NCBI GenBank assembly: GCA_018340375.1
Contig: JAFFJZ010000048.1
Span: 930,001-994,000 of the forward strand
Length of the DNA: 64,000 nt
Source of the DNA: Gonatopus flavifemur
Taxonomy: Eukaryota > Arthropoda > Insecta > Hymenoptera > Dryinidae
Direction of reading: 5' to 3'
A program made the position numbers and the translations under genes. A model generated the notes under the pieces. That model was not told where the DNA came from, did no database searches, and saw nothing but the letters and a program-made list of their open reading frames with translations. Positions 42,418 through 54,720 of this stretch are shown here, in pieces (the first letter of the stretch is position 1; each line of letters begins with the position of its first letter).

Positions 42418-45392
42418 ATCAAAGTCAATTAGTGTTTACTATTAATTACCTGTTAATTTTTAAATTTACACGTTCATCATAAATTCAACATTTTTAAATA
42501 TTCTGATGCCATTTGAAGAATTCTGAAGGGGAAACTGATTGCATCGAAAAGAAGAGGATGAAAAAACTCAAATGACTGTATCGCATGCTGTTGAGAGACA
42601 TTAGAGGGAAAGAAAGACAGGAGGAAAGCGTTCCTCTTTTCATTTTTTTCTCTTCGGAACAGAAGTAAAAGGAAATCAAGCGAATACTTGGAGTACGCGT
42701 TTAGATGGCATCTGCGCGAAAATTGAAAACATGAATCGTTGAAAAGTGAGGGCGGACTCTGGATGCAGGAAAGAAGGATGAGAAAAAAAGGAAAAGAAAA
42801 AGATGCGGAGGGTGAGTTATGAGAAATGAATCCCTCGAACAAGAGGAGGTCCAAAGAAGGGGGTGGAAAAAGATATATGTATACGGAGATGGAATAAGAA
42901 ACCTTGGTAAAGTGGTTGTTCGTTGGCTGATACTTATGCTAGCTCGTTTGTTTGCATGCGTATCTATAAGACGGCCTGCAACAGATATATGTATATCATA
43001 AAGAAAGAAAGGAAGAAAGAGCCGGTCGGTGGTTTTCGTATACTTTTGGGAAGAAGGTAAAACGGCAGATGTTCTTAGACTTCGGTCGGCGCGTGCCCGC
43101 TGCCACTTGGCTGTAAAGAAGAAGACGGACCATCTGCCTTGTTCTCGTCTTGCTCTTTCTTTTCTCCTCCCTCCTTTCAATCCACCCCTTTCTGTCACCT
43201 CCCCATTTTGGGTCTTCCTCCTCGGGTATAATACCTCTTCGTGGGAACTCGCAGTATTATCCAGAAATCCAAGAGAGCAATCTCATCGCGGGCTTGATCG
43301 TTCATGAGACTTAGTTGCCTTCTCTCATTATTTGATCTATTTTTGAATAATCACAACAAATGCGAATGCAAAATTCAAAACCCTTCCGAGTTCCTTGGTT
43401 CGAGAGAGCAGGAAATTTCCCGAATGACAATGTACATGACATGTACAGGTTCGATGTAAAAGTATTGTACATGATATATAAACCAACATACCAGGATATC
43501 ACGGGAGGGTTGAAATGCTCGTGCACGCGTGCAAGCACGCGGACAGGGCTACGAGGGTACCCATTGCCCTCGTCGTCCTACACCGCGAACGCACATATGC
43601 GCGCGTGCTCCGTGTAATTAATGCCATACACTTGCGGAGCGTGAGTGCAGAGCTGAGTCGAAAAGAAGAGAACAACGACAACAACCTGGTAGGTCGACCG
43701 GAGAACGCCTGTCGTGGAAACCAGAAACCAAAGAAATATGGAAACCTTATGATATATACATGCTGAAAAATAGCTGCATACTCTAAAATGCTCTTTAATC
43801 TCATCGTTATACGAAAACATCCAGTAACACGAGTATTTTGAGTAACGATAGGGTAAACATTTGATTTTATCTTCACTTATTCTTCATATAGAGGGGAAAT
43901 AAATGAATTAAGGAATGAAATTCAACTACAGAATGTGACACGAAGATAATCTATTTTCGAACTCCGCGTGGCGCGTTGAAAGAGAAGGATCGAAAGAAAT
44001 ATGTTCAAATGAGAGACGCTAGAAAATAATTATCATTCTTCGAAATCGGAAGGAAAGATCCAGCCGGAATACACGGCCGACTAAATGTAGAATATTGTTC
44101 GCGCTACGTCAAAGAGAGAAGAACACGGTGGATGACAGACGGAGAAATGTTTCCAAGATGTATCCAGGAAGCAACAGATGGTACCGAGGTTAGTTAGTTT
44201 CTCGTACGGGATGCTGTCGTTGCTTTAACCGTTGTTGATGCAGCCACACGGACGAAAGGATCGAGTGACGGCTGCAAAATGAAGCGTCAGGCTGCTGTAC
44301 CATTACTACTACTACTACTACTACTACTACTGGCACCAAAGATGCAGTTGTACCGCATCTCTTTGTCTCGCGGCACGTGCCACCGTTCACTTATCCCAGT
44401 TCCTGATCCATCCGAATGAACCTTATACCTGATTCTCCGAATTGGCTCAAACGTGCATCTTTCGAAGCAGATAAGTACGTACGTTGTTTTCCATTATTTC
44501 TTACTCCTTTTCGAACCACATATTTGTTCACTTCATCTCGTCTATCTCACACGGTGAACTTTTTTAAATTGTTTAAAATTCAATTAAAATTAAATTTATT
44601 GGTATACTCAATATTTGAGAAAAAATAAATTGTTATTCCGGGAGCCAAGTTCAGGAAACTTTAGTATAATTGAAAATCTCTGACGAAGAAAAAGGTGGAT
44701 CAATTAAAAGTTGCAATACTTGGAAGAGCAGGTGTGAAATTCACTCTCGTGAATCGGGAGTGGTTATCTGATATATTAAATCCTTCTTGTCGTGTAATGA
44801 TCGTAAATTTATGCCAATGGAATGAAACAACCAACAAAGACACAAAAACGTCACATAAATGTTTCGTACGAAAATTTTCATAGAATGTCACCATCATTTG
44901 TGCATCGATAGAATGCAATTACATAGTTGATGCAACTTTGATAACTTCACTATTATTTTTCTTCCGATTTCCATTTTATGCGAGATGGGTAGCAGAATTA
45001 TGTCGATATACATTATTAACGTCATTCAACCTTGAGTGGTTATTTTAGCCATAACGAAGAGTTCCACAGGATCGATTAACGTGCATAAAACGGACGTGTT
45101 GACATTTACATTATTCTCCCATGTAAACAAAGTCTATTGGAAGAGGATCTCAGCTTATACACAATTTTTTGTTTTATTTATAGTTTTCATTTCACTCCAA
45201 TTGATTATTCATTGAGAATCAATTTCAAGGTCTTCTATTATTCGCAGTGATTGTCGAGATAAGAACAACAAACCCGCAGTATTATAATTATCGTTCGGAA
45301 CTTGTATCAGAAATTGATGATGGAGAATCATATTTATACATCGTTTTGCAACGAAAAATAAACTGCGGGTATTTTTCGCGACAAAGTATCGG
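42418..45392. other. Least repetitive segment; possible 5' flank, no gene proven
   Basis: No F1, CCC-type or CACNG-type element was recognised in these 3 kb. Base composition between about 42600 and 44400 is visibly more GC-rich than the rest of the window. It contains mixed purine tracts (42590-42900) and a pure TAC microsatellite at about 44303-44331. Overlapping open frames on both strands (for example 42701-43198) look like low-complexity artefacts. It could be regulatory or 5' untranslated sequence of a gene continuing at 45393; this is inference. Confidence 0.4.
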
Positions 45393-45623
45393 ATGATTCA
45401 ATTCGATACGACACTTGTTTCTCATTTGAATGATAAATCAATCGATTCTTCATTACGTGATATTTCTCCACTTACAAGTGCGTTTCATTCATCGGTTGGT
45501 ACGCGTTCATGTTTTGATAACAAACCGAAGAAACATTTCGAATCGCCGATTGAACTTTTTGTAGATCACGATGTAGAGTCAGAAGAATCGCGAAAAAAAT
45601 GTAAAACGCCCGTAGGACAATGA
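45393..45623 (+). CDS. Hypothetical 76-codon coding segment
   Basis: From an ATG at 45393 the frame reads MIQFDTTLVSHLNDKSID, then ISPLTSAFHSSVG, then FESPIELFVDHDVESEESRK, ending at a TGA. Codon use and the acidic, serine-rich composition look like protein and unlike the TE frames around it. It follows the least repetitive DNA of the window, so it may be a first coding exon. A CCC-type end (CCCGTAGGACAA) starts at 45609, so the last four residues and the stop probably come from an inserted element. A donor-like GTAGGA overlaps the same point. No family is recognised. It is intact but short, so it may be truncated. Confidence 0.4.
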   Translation: MIQFDTTLVSHLNDKSIDSSLRDISPLTSAFHSSVGTRSCFDNKPKKHFESPIELFVDHDVESEESRKKCKTPVGQ

Positions 45624-46487
45624 ACATACAAATCTTAAAGACATCTAAAAGATGTCTAAGAAAAGACATTTTTTCGACATTTTCAAAAGACAACTTATAG
45701 ACTTCTTCTAGACGTCTCACTGAAGACATTTCTAAGAAGTCTCTTGAAGTTATCTCAAAGATGTCTTTAAAGATTTAATATCATAACATCTTTTAGATAT
45801 CTTGGAAATCAAAATCACAATATTAATAATATAATAATATACCGATAATGATTATAGGCCTGAATTTAAAAAAATATCAATTTTGATATAAAATCAAATA
45901 ATTGGCGACTTTCATTATAAAAATTTTTATAATCTCATAGTGTGCATTGTTTCTACTGACCAAATTGGATCACGTCGGACCACAATTGATGTTGCACGGA
46001 TTGAGAACTTGATTCGTTCAAGTACTCCTGCTTAAAGAATTTTATTGAACCAATAGAATCTGCATCGGAATCAGTGGGTTCAATGAGATATTTTGAACAG
46101 GCGTACAAGAAAATTCTACGGTCATAGTTTGTAATTCCAAAAAAACACGAAGGTCCAAAGAATATTCAGTGGAGATGCATTGAACGTCCGGACATTGGAT
46201 GGTCCGAACATTCCTTGAACATAAATGTACGTATAATAAACGTGAATTCCACCTAAAAGATCTGTGTCTTGGGGAAGTTACAGGGATGGAATATATAATT
46301 CGCAAGACATTTTCAGTTCATCTGAGAGTGTGCTTCAACCGTGGTTAATAAAACCTATTCATTCCTATTGAATGTAATAAATCCACATTGAAATTCGAAT
46401 TCTGCATGTTTAATAGGAATAAATGGATTTTTTCTCAATCAGGAAAGAGGTCCTAAAAAAATTTGCATCATATCTAAAACTCGTCTT
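45609..46487. repeat. AAGATGTCTT-type repeat and undetermined DNA
   Basis: AAGACATCT and AGATGTCTT words recur from about 45630 to 45800. A similar block follows the palindromic element at 51755-51930 and ends in a GGG preceded by a CCCACATAGACAAAA complement. The two blocks may be the ends of one CCC-type element into which the 5.3-kb palindromic element inserted. The outer 2-bp flanks (CG and AA) do not match. Confidence 0.4.
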
Positions 46488-49400
46488 CATTGAGAAAAAA
46501 AATTTGTGAGCTCAAAGAAAATATAGTTGACTCAACTACGCCAGGAGGTTAGATACGTTCAACTAACTCTGGAAGTTGAATGAAATCATTCACCAAGTTG
46601 GCCGACTCCGTTGAGTCAACTACGTGGATGGTTGAAGCAATAAAAAATTGGTTCCGTCAAGTATCTTAATACATTTGACATAAAACGATACAGAATTATT
46701 GAGACTCATTATGTGCTTGACATACTATCTTACATTTTTGTGTCAAATGCACTTAACAATTGATCCCAAGTTTTTAAATTTCTGAATCAACTTAGATTTT
46801 ATTTTCAATCGTTTTTCAAGAGTCGTTGAATCAATTCTACACTCGGTTGCAATAAATTTCCAAAAAAGTTCATTGAATCCAATAGTATTTGATGTCCAAT
46901 GTACAAATAATAACGAGAAAAAACAAATAAAAAATTTCGATTACACAAACCATTTAATGGAAGGGGAGTTCATTTACCGACGATGAAAACTCTCTCTCCT
47001 CCACCAACGGCGGATAAAGAAGTACAGCGGGTTGTCAGTCAGAACAGAGAGTTTGGAGCCCTAATCGAGAATCGAACCTACCTACCTACGTGCCTACCTA
47101 ACCTCATCAAATTCACGTTTTAACTGACGTAGCTGTGCCTGTCAAGTTGGCACCACATATATACAAAAAAAATTTTTTCGATAGAGTTCTGGATGCGTCT
47201 AGCATAGTCCTACAGTTCTCAATCAGTTTTGAAAATAGTTCTGGTCATATATGCAAACAATTTTTTTTTCAAAAAAATGAGGTGCTAAGTTGACGCTGCA
47301 CCCCATATGAGGAAAATGGTCAGTATCGGTATAGTTCTGGTATCTACATATAGAATTCTGAAGTTCCTGATAGATTTTGGGGATAGTTCTGACATAGACG
47401 GGAAATTAGGAGGGAAATTATTTTTCCGACAGCACCCCAAATTTTTGGAACAGTGGTATGGTGAGGAGTTCTGGATGCAGATTATAATGAGTTGAAGTTC
47501 TCCAAAGAGTTCTCCGAGGAACAAGGCATCTATGAGGATTGGGGTACACGAGAAAGAAGCTGTATATATTTCACGTGAAAAAAGCGGTCTGCGCATGGTG
47601 CTCACACGATATTGAGAGTTCTGGGTTGAATAGTGATAGTTCTGGGCTTTTTCAGATGGGGATGACTCATAACTTTTGTCCAAAGAGCGGGAACTCTGGG
47701 AGGAATCCTCAGAACTGACATAGCGGATGGACCAGTTCAGCGTCTCGTAAGACGTGTATCCCATCGTAGTTCTCGTCTAATGGCTTTGAGTTATGGAGTC
47801 ACTTTTTAGAGTTCTCTGCTCCGAATCATGATGAATGCTCACAACACGATTGACATAGCTGAGAACTCCCAACGTATCCGCGAGAACTATCAGAACATTC
47901 CACTAGACATAACCTAAAAAAAAACAATCTACCCACAGTGTTCACTCAAGTATTGGGAAATCGGAGTCAAATAGTGAGGGTTCTTAGAGTTTTCAAGTTG
48001 GAATTGATCATAATTCTTGTACAGAGATCCAGAACTCCGAAAGAACCCTCCAGAACTACCATCGCAAATTGCGAAATTCAGCGTCTCGTGAGAAGTCTAT
48101 GACATCGCAGTTCTGGTCTAATCAGTTGAAGTTCTGGGTGCAAGTCTCACAGTTTCCCGCTCCAAATCATGATAACTGATCAGAACTCGGTCGACATCGC
48201 CGAAAACTCCCAACGTATCCGCGAGAACTATGAGAACATACCACGAACATGAAATCAAACAGAACAGTCTTCCCACAGTTCTTACTCAAGCATTGAGAGT
48301 TCTGAGTCAAATAATGAGAGTTCTCACATTTTTCGAGTTGGAATTGATCAGAACTCTTGTGCAAAGATCCAGAACTCTGAGAGAACTCCGCGGGGCTGCC
48401 ATCGCAGATGACAAAATGCAGGGACTCGTGAAAAATCTATGACATTGCAGTTCTGGTCCAATCGATTTGAGTTCTGGGTCCAGGTCTCAGAGTTTCCTGT
48501 TCGAAATGCTGATGAATCCTCAGAACTTGATCGACATAGCGCAGAATTGTGAACATTCCTGTGAGAACTCTGAGAACTTGCCGCGCAGCTGAACAATGGG
48601 AGGAAATGATCCTCCCACAGTTCTCTTCGAGTATGAGGAATTCTCGGCCTAATAGCGAGAGTTCTCAGATGTTTCAGGTTGGAATTGATGAGAACTCTCG
48701 TCCAACGATTCAGAACTCTGAGAGACTCTTCGGAACTGCTATCACAATTCGCGAAATTCAGCGTCCCGTAAGAATCCTATGACATCGCAGTTCTGGTCTA
48801 ATCGCTTTGAGTTCTGGGTGCAAGCCTCACAGTTCCCCGCTCCAAATCATGATAACTGATCAGAAATCGGTCGACATCGCCGAGAATTCCCAACGTATCC
48901 GCGAGAACTATGAGAAGATACCACGAACATGAAATCCAACAGAAACGGTCTTCCCACAGTTCTTACTCAAGCATTGAGAGTTCTGAGTCAAATAATGACA
49001 ATTCTCACATCTTTCGAGTAGGAATTGATTAGAACTCTTGTGCAAAGATCCAGAACTCTGAGAGAACTTCCCGGGGCTGCCATCGCAGATGACAAAATGC
49101 AGCGTCCCATGAGAAATCTATAACAGAGTTCTCTCCGGGGAGTTCTCTCAGAGTTCTGGATTATTGCACAAGAGTTCTGATCTATTCGAACCCGGAAAAT
49201 GTGAGAACTCTCATTATTTGACTCAGAACTCTCAATGCTTGAGTAAAAACTGTGGGAAGACCGTTTCTGTTTGATTTCATGTTCGTGATATGTTCTCATA
49301 GTTCTCGCGGATACGTTGGGAGTTCTTGGCGATGTCGACCGGGTTCTGAGCGGTTATCATGATCTGGAGCGGGGAACTGTGAGACTTGCACCCAGAACTC

Positions 49401-51748
49401 AAGGCGATTAGACCAGAACTGCGATGTCATAGGATTCTTACGGGACGCTGAATTTCGCGAATTGTAATGGCAGTTCCAGGGAGTTCTCTCAGAGTTCTGG
49501 AGCTTTGCGCGAGAGTTCTCATCAATTCCAACCTGAAACATCTGAGAACTCTCGCTATTAGGCCGAGAATTCCTCATACTCGAAGAGAACTGTGGGAGGA
49601 TCATTTCCTCCCATTGTTCAGCTGCGCGGCAAGTTCTCAGAGTTCTCACAGGAATGTTCACAATTCTGCGCTATGTCGATCAAGTTCTGAGGATTCATCA
49701 GCATTTCGAACAGGAAACTCTGAGACCTGGACCCAGAACTCAAATCGATTGGACCAGAACTGCAATGTCATAGATTTTTCACGAGTCCCTGCATTTTGTC
49801 ATCTGCGATGGCAGCCCCGCGGAGTTCTCTCAGAGTTCTGGATCTTTGCACAAGAGTTCTGATCAATTCCAACTCGGAAAATGTGAGAACTCTCATTGTT
49901 CGACTCAGAACTCTCAATGCTTGAGTAAGAACTGTGGGAAGACCGTTTCTGTTTGATTACATGTTCGTGGTATCTTCTCATAGTTCTCGCGGATACGTTG
50001 GGAATTCTCGGCGATGTCGACCGAGTTCTGATCAGTTATCATGATTTGGAGCGGGGAACTGTGAGACTTGCGCCCAGAATTCCAACTGATTAGACCAGAA
50101 CTGCGATGTCATAGACTTCTCACGAGACGCTGAATTTCGCAATTTGCGATGGTAGTTCTGGAGGGTTATTTCGGAGTTCTGGATCTCTGTACAAGAATTT
50201 TGATCAATTCCAACTTGAAAACTCTAAGAACTCTCACTATTTGACTCTGATTTCCCAATACTTGAGTGAACACTGTGGGTAGATTGTTTTTCTTTAGGTT
50301 ATGTTCAGTGGCATGTTCTGATAGTTCTCGCGGATACGTTGGGAGTTCTCAGCTATGTCAATCGTGTTGTGAGCATTCATCATGATTCGGGGCAGAGAAC
50401 TCTAAAAAGTGACTCCATAACTCAAAGCCATTAGACGAGAACTACGATGGGATACACGTCTTACGAGACGCTGAACTTGTCCATCCGCTATGTCAGTTCT
50501 GAGGATTCCTCCCAGAGTTCCCGCTCTTTGGACTAAAGTTATGTGTCATCCCCATCTGAAAAAGCCCAGAACTATCACTATTCAACCCAGAACTCTCAAT
50601 ATCGTGTGAGCACCATGCGCAGACCGCTTTTTTCACGTGAAATATATACAGCTTCTTTCTCGTGTACCCCAATCCTCATAGATGCCTTGTTTCTCGGAGA
50701 ACTCTTTGGAGAACTTCAACTCATTATAATCTGCATCCAGAACTCCTCACCATACCACTGTTCCAAAAATTTGGGGTGCTGTCGGAAAAATAATCTTCCT
50801 TCTAATTCCCCGTATATGTCAGAACTATCCCCAAAATCTATCAGGAACTTTAGAACTCTATTCGTAGATACCAGAACTATACCGATACTGACCATTTTTC
50901 TCATATGGGGTGCAGCGTCAACTTAGCACCTCATTTCTTTGAAAAAAAAATTTTCAGCATATATGAACAGAACTATTTTCAAAACTGATTGAGAACTATA
51001 GAACTATGCTAGACGCATCCAGAACTCTATCGAAAAATTTTTTTTTGTATATATGTGGTGCCAACTTGACTGGCACGACGTAGCTATACGACGATATACG
51101 ATTCTCGTGACACAGAATGCAAGTCATTCCCAAACCCTGTTAGTATCTTGTACCTCGTCATTAAAAATAAAAACCAATTTCAAAGACATTGTTATAAAAT
51201 ACTTCAGTGTGTCTTCTGAAATTTATTTCTATTGAATATCTCCTGAGATTGAAAAATATGTAGGATGAATACGGAAGTAAAATTCTTTTCAAGCAAATGC
51301 TGTGGTCATGTTTTGTGGATATATTGAAAAAAAAACAATCAACTGGACATATGAATACCCTGAACTCGAGAATAATATTGATTAGTTCCTGGTGTATCAT
51401 TGAATCAAACAATTGAATCAATTGGAATAATCAATTATTTTCATTCAATTAATGATCTGAAGTTTGTAAACGGAAACATTTTTTGTTCATGCAACTGTTC
51501 ACATGAGTTGATTCACTTCTTACTTGGGAGGTTGACTCAACTACTTGCGATTTTGAATAGAATTTTTTCTGATTCCTTGAATTTCATTCGCGTTGGTTCA
51601 TACAATCAAGTCATAGGTTTGAAACAATGCAACGCGTTGTAGTTGATTCTACAAATTCCAAGTCGTTTCAACGAAAAATTCATTGATTCACTTAAAAATT
51701 TTTCAACTACACTAGGTGGTTGATGGCACTTTTATTTTTTTCTCAGTG
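46488..51748. mobile_element. CACNG-type element, 5.26 kb, largely one palindrome, TT duplication
   Basis: It starts CATTGAGAAAAAAAATTT and ends with the complement of CACTGAGAAAAAAATAAA, with TT on both sides. Outer single-copy parts (46488-47134, 51077-51748) are AT-rich with GTTGACTCAAC-like words. The core is the ~3.9-kb palindrome described separately. No transposase or other convincing protein is encoded, so it is nonautonomous. Its architecture, long inverted repeats made of tandem repeats, is like foldback elements. Confidence 0.75.
47135..51076. repeat. Giant palindrome of ~340-bp repeats
   Basis: Left arm 47135-49076 and right arm 49136-51076 are inverted copies separated by about 59 bp. 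Outer tips are GTGCCTGTCAAGTTGGCACC and its partner GGTGCCAACTTGACTGGCAC. Each arm is itself a tandem array: a GAAATTCAGCGTCTCGTGAG-type block recurs at about 47731, 48071, 48411, 48753 and 49092, a period of about 340 bp, and is mirrored at about 49447, 49790, 50130 and 50473. AGTTCT and AGAACT occur every few tens of bases throughout. Frames of 60-160 codons are by-products of the repeat. Confidence 0.9.
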
Positions 51749-51937
51749 TTGAAGAAGTCTAAAAGATATCTTATAGATATCTAGTAAGAGTTCTAAAAGA
51801 TGTCTTACTCAAGACATGTTTTGGATGTCCAAAACTGTCGCATAAGACTTCTTTTAGACTTCTTTTAGATATCTTTTAGAACAGTTTGTAAGACATCTTT
51901 TAGATTTCGAAAAGATATCTTTTTGTCTATGTGGGAA

Positions 51938-53001
51938 AATTCCTCTGCCCAATCCCATAAACTCACGAAATTTCCATACCATTTTACATGTTTCAATGAA
52001 AAAGTAGGGAAAAAAAGGAAATTTTGCATAGACTAGGAAAACTTCTCCAAGGGTGAGAACTAAGGAACGTAGATAGGTGGAACTAGGAAGTTTGAATGAT
52101 TTCTTGAAAAAAGGACATGTAAATATCTGACGGCTGATAGAATTATGATGTTATTGTATAAATATGGCTGTTGCGGAATTGATGTTTTTATACTGGATAT
52201 GTGATTCAAGAACGGTGTGGAAGAATCAAAAACATTCATATTCTCAGACTTAGTACGATTCGATTATCAGTTATTTTCCATAAATGATGTAAACTTCAAT
52301 AATAATAAAACATATGATCATTCCTTGTGGAAGTTTTCCTCATGCTTGACGAATTCCCTTACTCTTTTCTCCATATTTTCCTCAAAACATGAGAGAAACT
52401 ATAGAAAGTTGGCAAGTTTATGAAAATTACAGGGAAAACTGTTCTACGGGATACACTAAGAGAATAATTACTATTGCCAACAACATATCGTCATGTTCCG
52501 GGAAATTCATTTCTTGGAAAATATGTATCCTTGATACGAGAACATTTTTCTGAAACTAAGAACTTAATCCTTCAGTTGAGAAAATAATTTCTTGCTTTAA
52601 GACGATTTAATTTGCACCGAAAGAAAATGATTTATTTGACCGTTGTGAAAGTTTCCTTCGGAAAGTTTTCCTCGTTCATGTCAAATTTCTTTGTTCTTTT
52701 TCCACAAGACATGGAGAAGAACATGGAAATTTGGCAAGTTTATGGAAATGAATAGGGGAAACTTTTCTACGAGATACGAGCTGTAATAGTGGCAACTTCG
52801 AATAAGTAACAACAACTAAATTCGGAAGGATTGAATCTGAGTTTAGTTGATCCAACGACCGTTTCGGTTATCCCGTAGAAAAGTTTTCCCTATTTATTTC
52901 CATAAACTTGCCGAATTTCCATGATATTTTCCATGTTTCGGGGGAAAAATAGGGGAAAGAACAAGGAAATTTGGCATGAACGAGGAAAACCTCCCTAAGG
53001 G
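51938..53001. repeat. Four F1 copies
   Basis: F1 copies at about 51938-52053, 52321-52450 (AT on both sides), about 52656-52773 and 52872-53001 (AT on both sides). The spaces between hold no supported gene. Confidence 0.85.
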
Positions 53002-53330
53002 ATTCAAATGTCGCCAACTATATCGAGTTGCTGAAACTTATTTGGATTGGAGGTACCTAATTATTTTTTGGGTGTAGGCGTACGACATCCCGTACACGGA
53101 GAGGAGTATACGGTAATGGTTACTATGGAGAAAAGTAATTTGGTGACAGAATTTCAAAACTGTAAAAAGTGCCATGTGAAATCGAATTGAGTACGATAAA
53201 CTGTTTACGTTGCCATGGAAACAATAGATTAACATCGTAATGAACCCCAAATCGCGAGCCATCACTCACTTCTTATTTTAAAGTCGCAATGAGAACTAAG
53301 GCGAATGGTCCTCAATCCCATACAGTAATC
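53002..53330. other. No gene recognised
   Basis: No supported feature. Confidence 0.4.
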
Positions 53331-53500
53331 CCAGATGAGCTCCGAACTGAGGGGAAGAGTAACCCCCACCACTATGCCATATATTTACGAACATATGTAG
53401 TGGTGCACCAACACATACGTTACATGTATATATGGCATAGTGGCGGGGGTTACTCTTCCCCTCAGTTCGGAGCTCATCTTGGATCACTGATCCCATATAC
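53331..53500. repeat. Near-perfect hairpin, ~70-bp arms
   Basis: GATGAGCTCCGAACTGAGGG at the left faces CCCTCAGTTCGGAGCTCATC at the right, continuing through GAAGAGTAACCCCC/GGGGGTTACTCTTC and ACTATGCCATATAT/ATATATGGCATAGT. The loop is about 40 bp. It lies directly before an F1 copy. The minus-strand and plus-strand frames here encode the same peptide because of the symmetry. Confidence 0.9.
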
Positions 53501-53507
53501 TTTTCTC

Positions 53508-54640
53508 CATGTAGAAAAGCTTTCCCTGTCCACCTCCATAAATTTGCCAAATTCTCACAGTTTCTTCCATGTTTCGAGGGGGATATGGGGAAAAGAATAA
53601 GGAAAACCCTCCTAAGGGCATATAAAACATAATCCAGAATATGTATTCTTGTAAATATACATCCTTAGAAAATTTTTCCTCATACATGCAAAATTTCCTT
53701 GTTCTTTGCCCTGTGTTTTCATCGGAACGTGGAAAAGAACAGGGAACCGATAAGAAAGCTTTCCTTCTCCATTTCCATAAACTTGCAAAATTTCCATTGT
53801 ATTTTTCCATGTTTTGAGGAAAAAATAAGGCAGAGAAGAAGGAAATTTTGCATGAATGAGGAGAACTTTTCCAAGGGAAATTTTGCAAGTTTATAAAAAG
53901 TTTTCCTCGTCCATGCCAAAGATCCTTATCCTCTTCCCCATTTTTTCCACAAAACATGGAAAATGAGATGGAAATTTGGCAGGATTATGGAAATGGACAC
54001 GGAAAACTTTTCTACAGGAATACTGGAAGAAAATACAACTTCGCTTGTTCTTAGTAGTTTTCCCAAGCTGACATAAACTTTTTGCAACATGCAACATTAT
54101 TCCCGGTAGAAGAGCTTTCCCTATCCTTAGGGAAGTTTTCCTCATCCTTGCCAAATTCCCTTACTCTTTTCCCCTTTCTTCCCTCGAAACATGGAAAATA
54201 AGATGGAAGTTTAGCAGGATTATGGAAATGTACAGGGAAAACTTTCCTATTGGTGGCAAAATTTCCATGTTTTGTTACTTTTTTCGAGAAGAAAATAGGA
54301 TTTTCCTAAGGGTTTCCTCATGTCCCAATGTTCCCCGTTGGAAAGTTTTCATCTTTCACCTCCATCACCCTGCCAGATTTCTATCTTATTTGCCATGTTT
54401 CGAAGAAAAAAACGGAGAAAAGAATAAGGGAATTTGGCATGGACATGGAAAACTTTTCTCAGGGTTTTCCTTGCTTTTCCCTCCCGTAGGAAAGTTTTCC
54501 CTATTCATTTCCATGATAAAAAGCACGAGGAAATTTCGCATGAATGAGGAAAACTTTCCTAAGGGCCCAAAATATGAAGATATGGAAATTTCGCAAGTTT
54601 GTGGAAATGGAAAACTCTTCTACGGGAAATTCTCTGTAAT
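53508..54640. repeat. Dense F1 cluster
   Basis: At least eight whole or partial F1 copies stand end to end: about 53508-53617, 53663-53740, 53743-53878, 53880-54018, 54105-54255, 54335-54465, 54485-54565 and 54567-54627. Several are fused head to tail. Frames of up to 187 codons on both strands are compound translations of these copies. Confidence 0.85.
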
Positions 54641-54659
54641 ACGATATGTGGGCCTCTTT

Positions 54660-54716
54660 ACCCGGATAGCATCGGGAGGTTTTCTAAACCACAAAACGTA
54701 CTTGCTCACACAGAGA
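54660..54716. mobile_element. Fragment of the 5622-6044 family
   Basis: CCCGGATAGCATCGGGAGGT and the following ACAAAACGTACTTGCTCAC match the reverse complement of about 5988-6044. Only this end is present; it is cut by the CACNG-type MITE at 54721. Confidence 0.75.
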
Positions 54717-54720
54717 ACTA

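Noticed and set aside
42477..43876. Overlapping frames of 125-165 codons on both strands
   Set aside because: Low-complexity purine/pyrimidine tracts keep both strands open; no domain, start context or splice structure favours one.
46042..46305. 87-codon minus-strand frame
   Set aside because: No splice context or domain; it lies between suspected transposon ends and has no protein-like features that I can defend.
47285..50926. Open frames up to 159 codons in the large palindrome
   Set aside because: They follow the 340-bp repeat and appear in mirror-image pairs; composition is dominated by the AGTTCT repeat, not by protein-like codon use.
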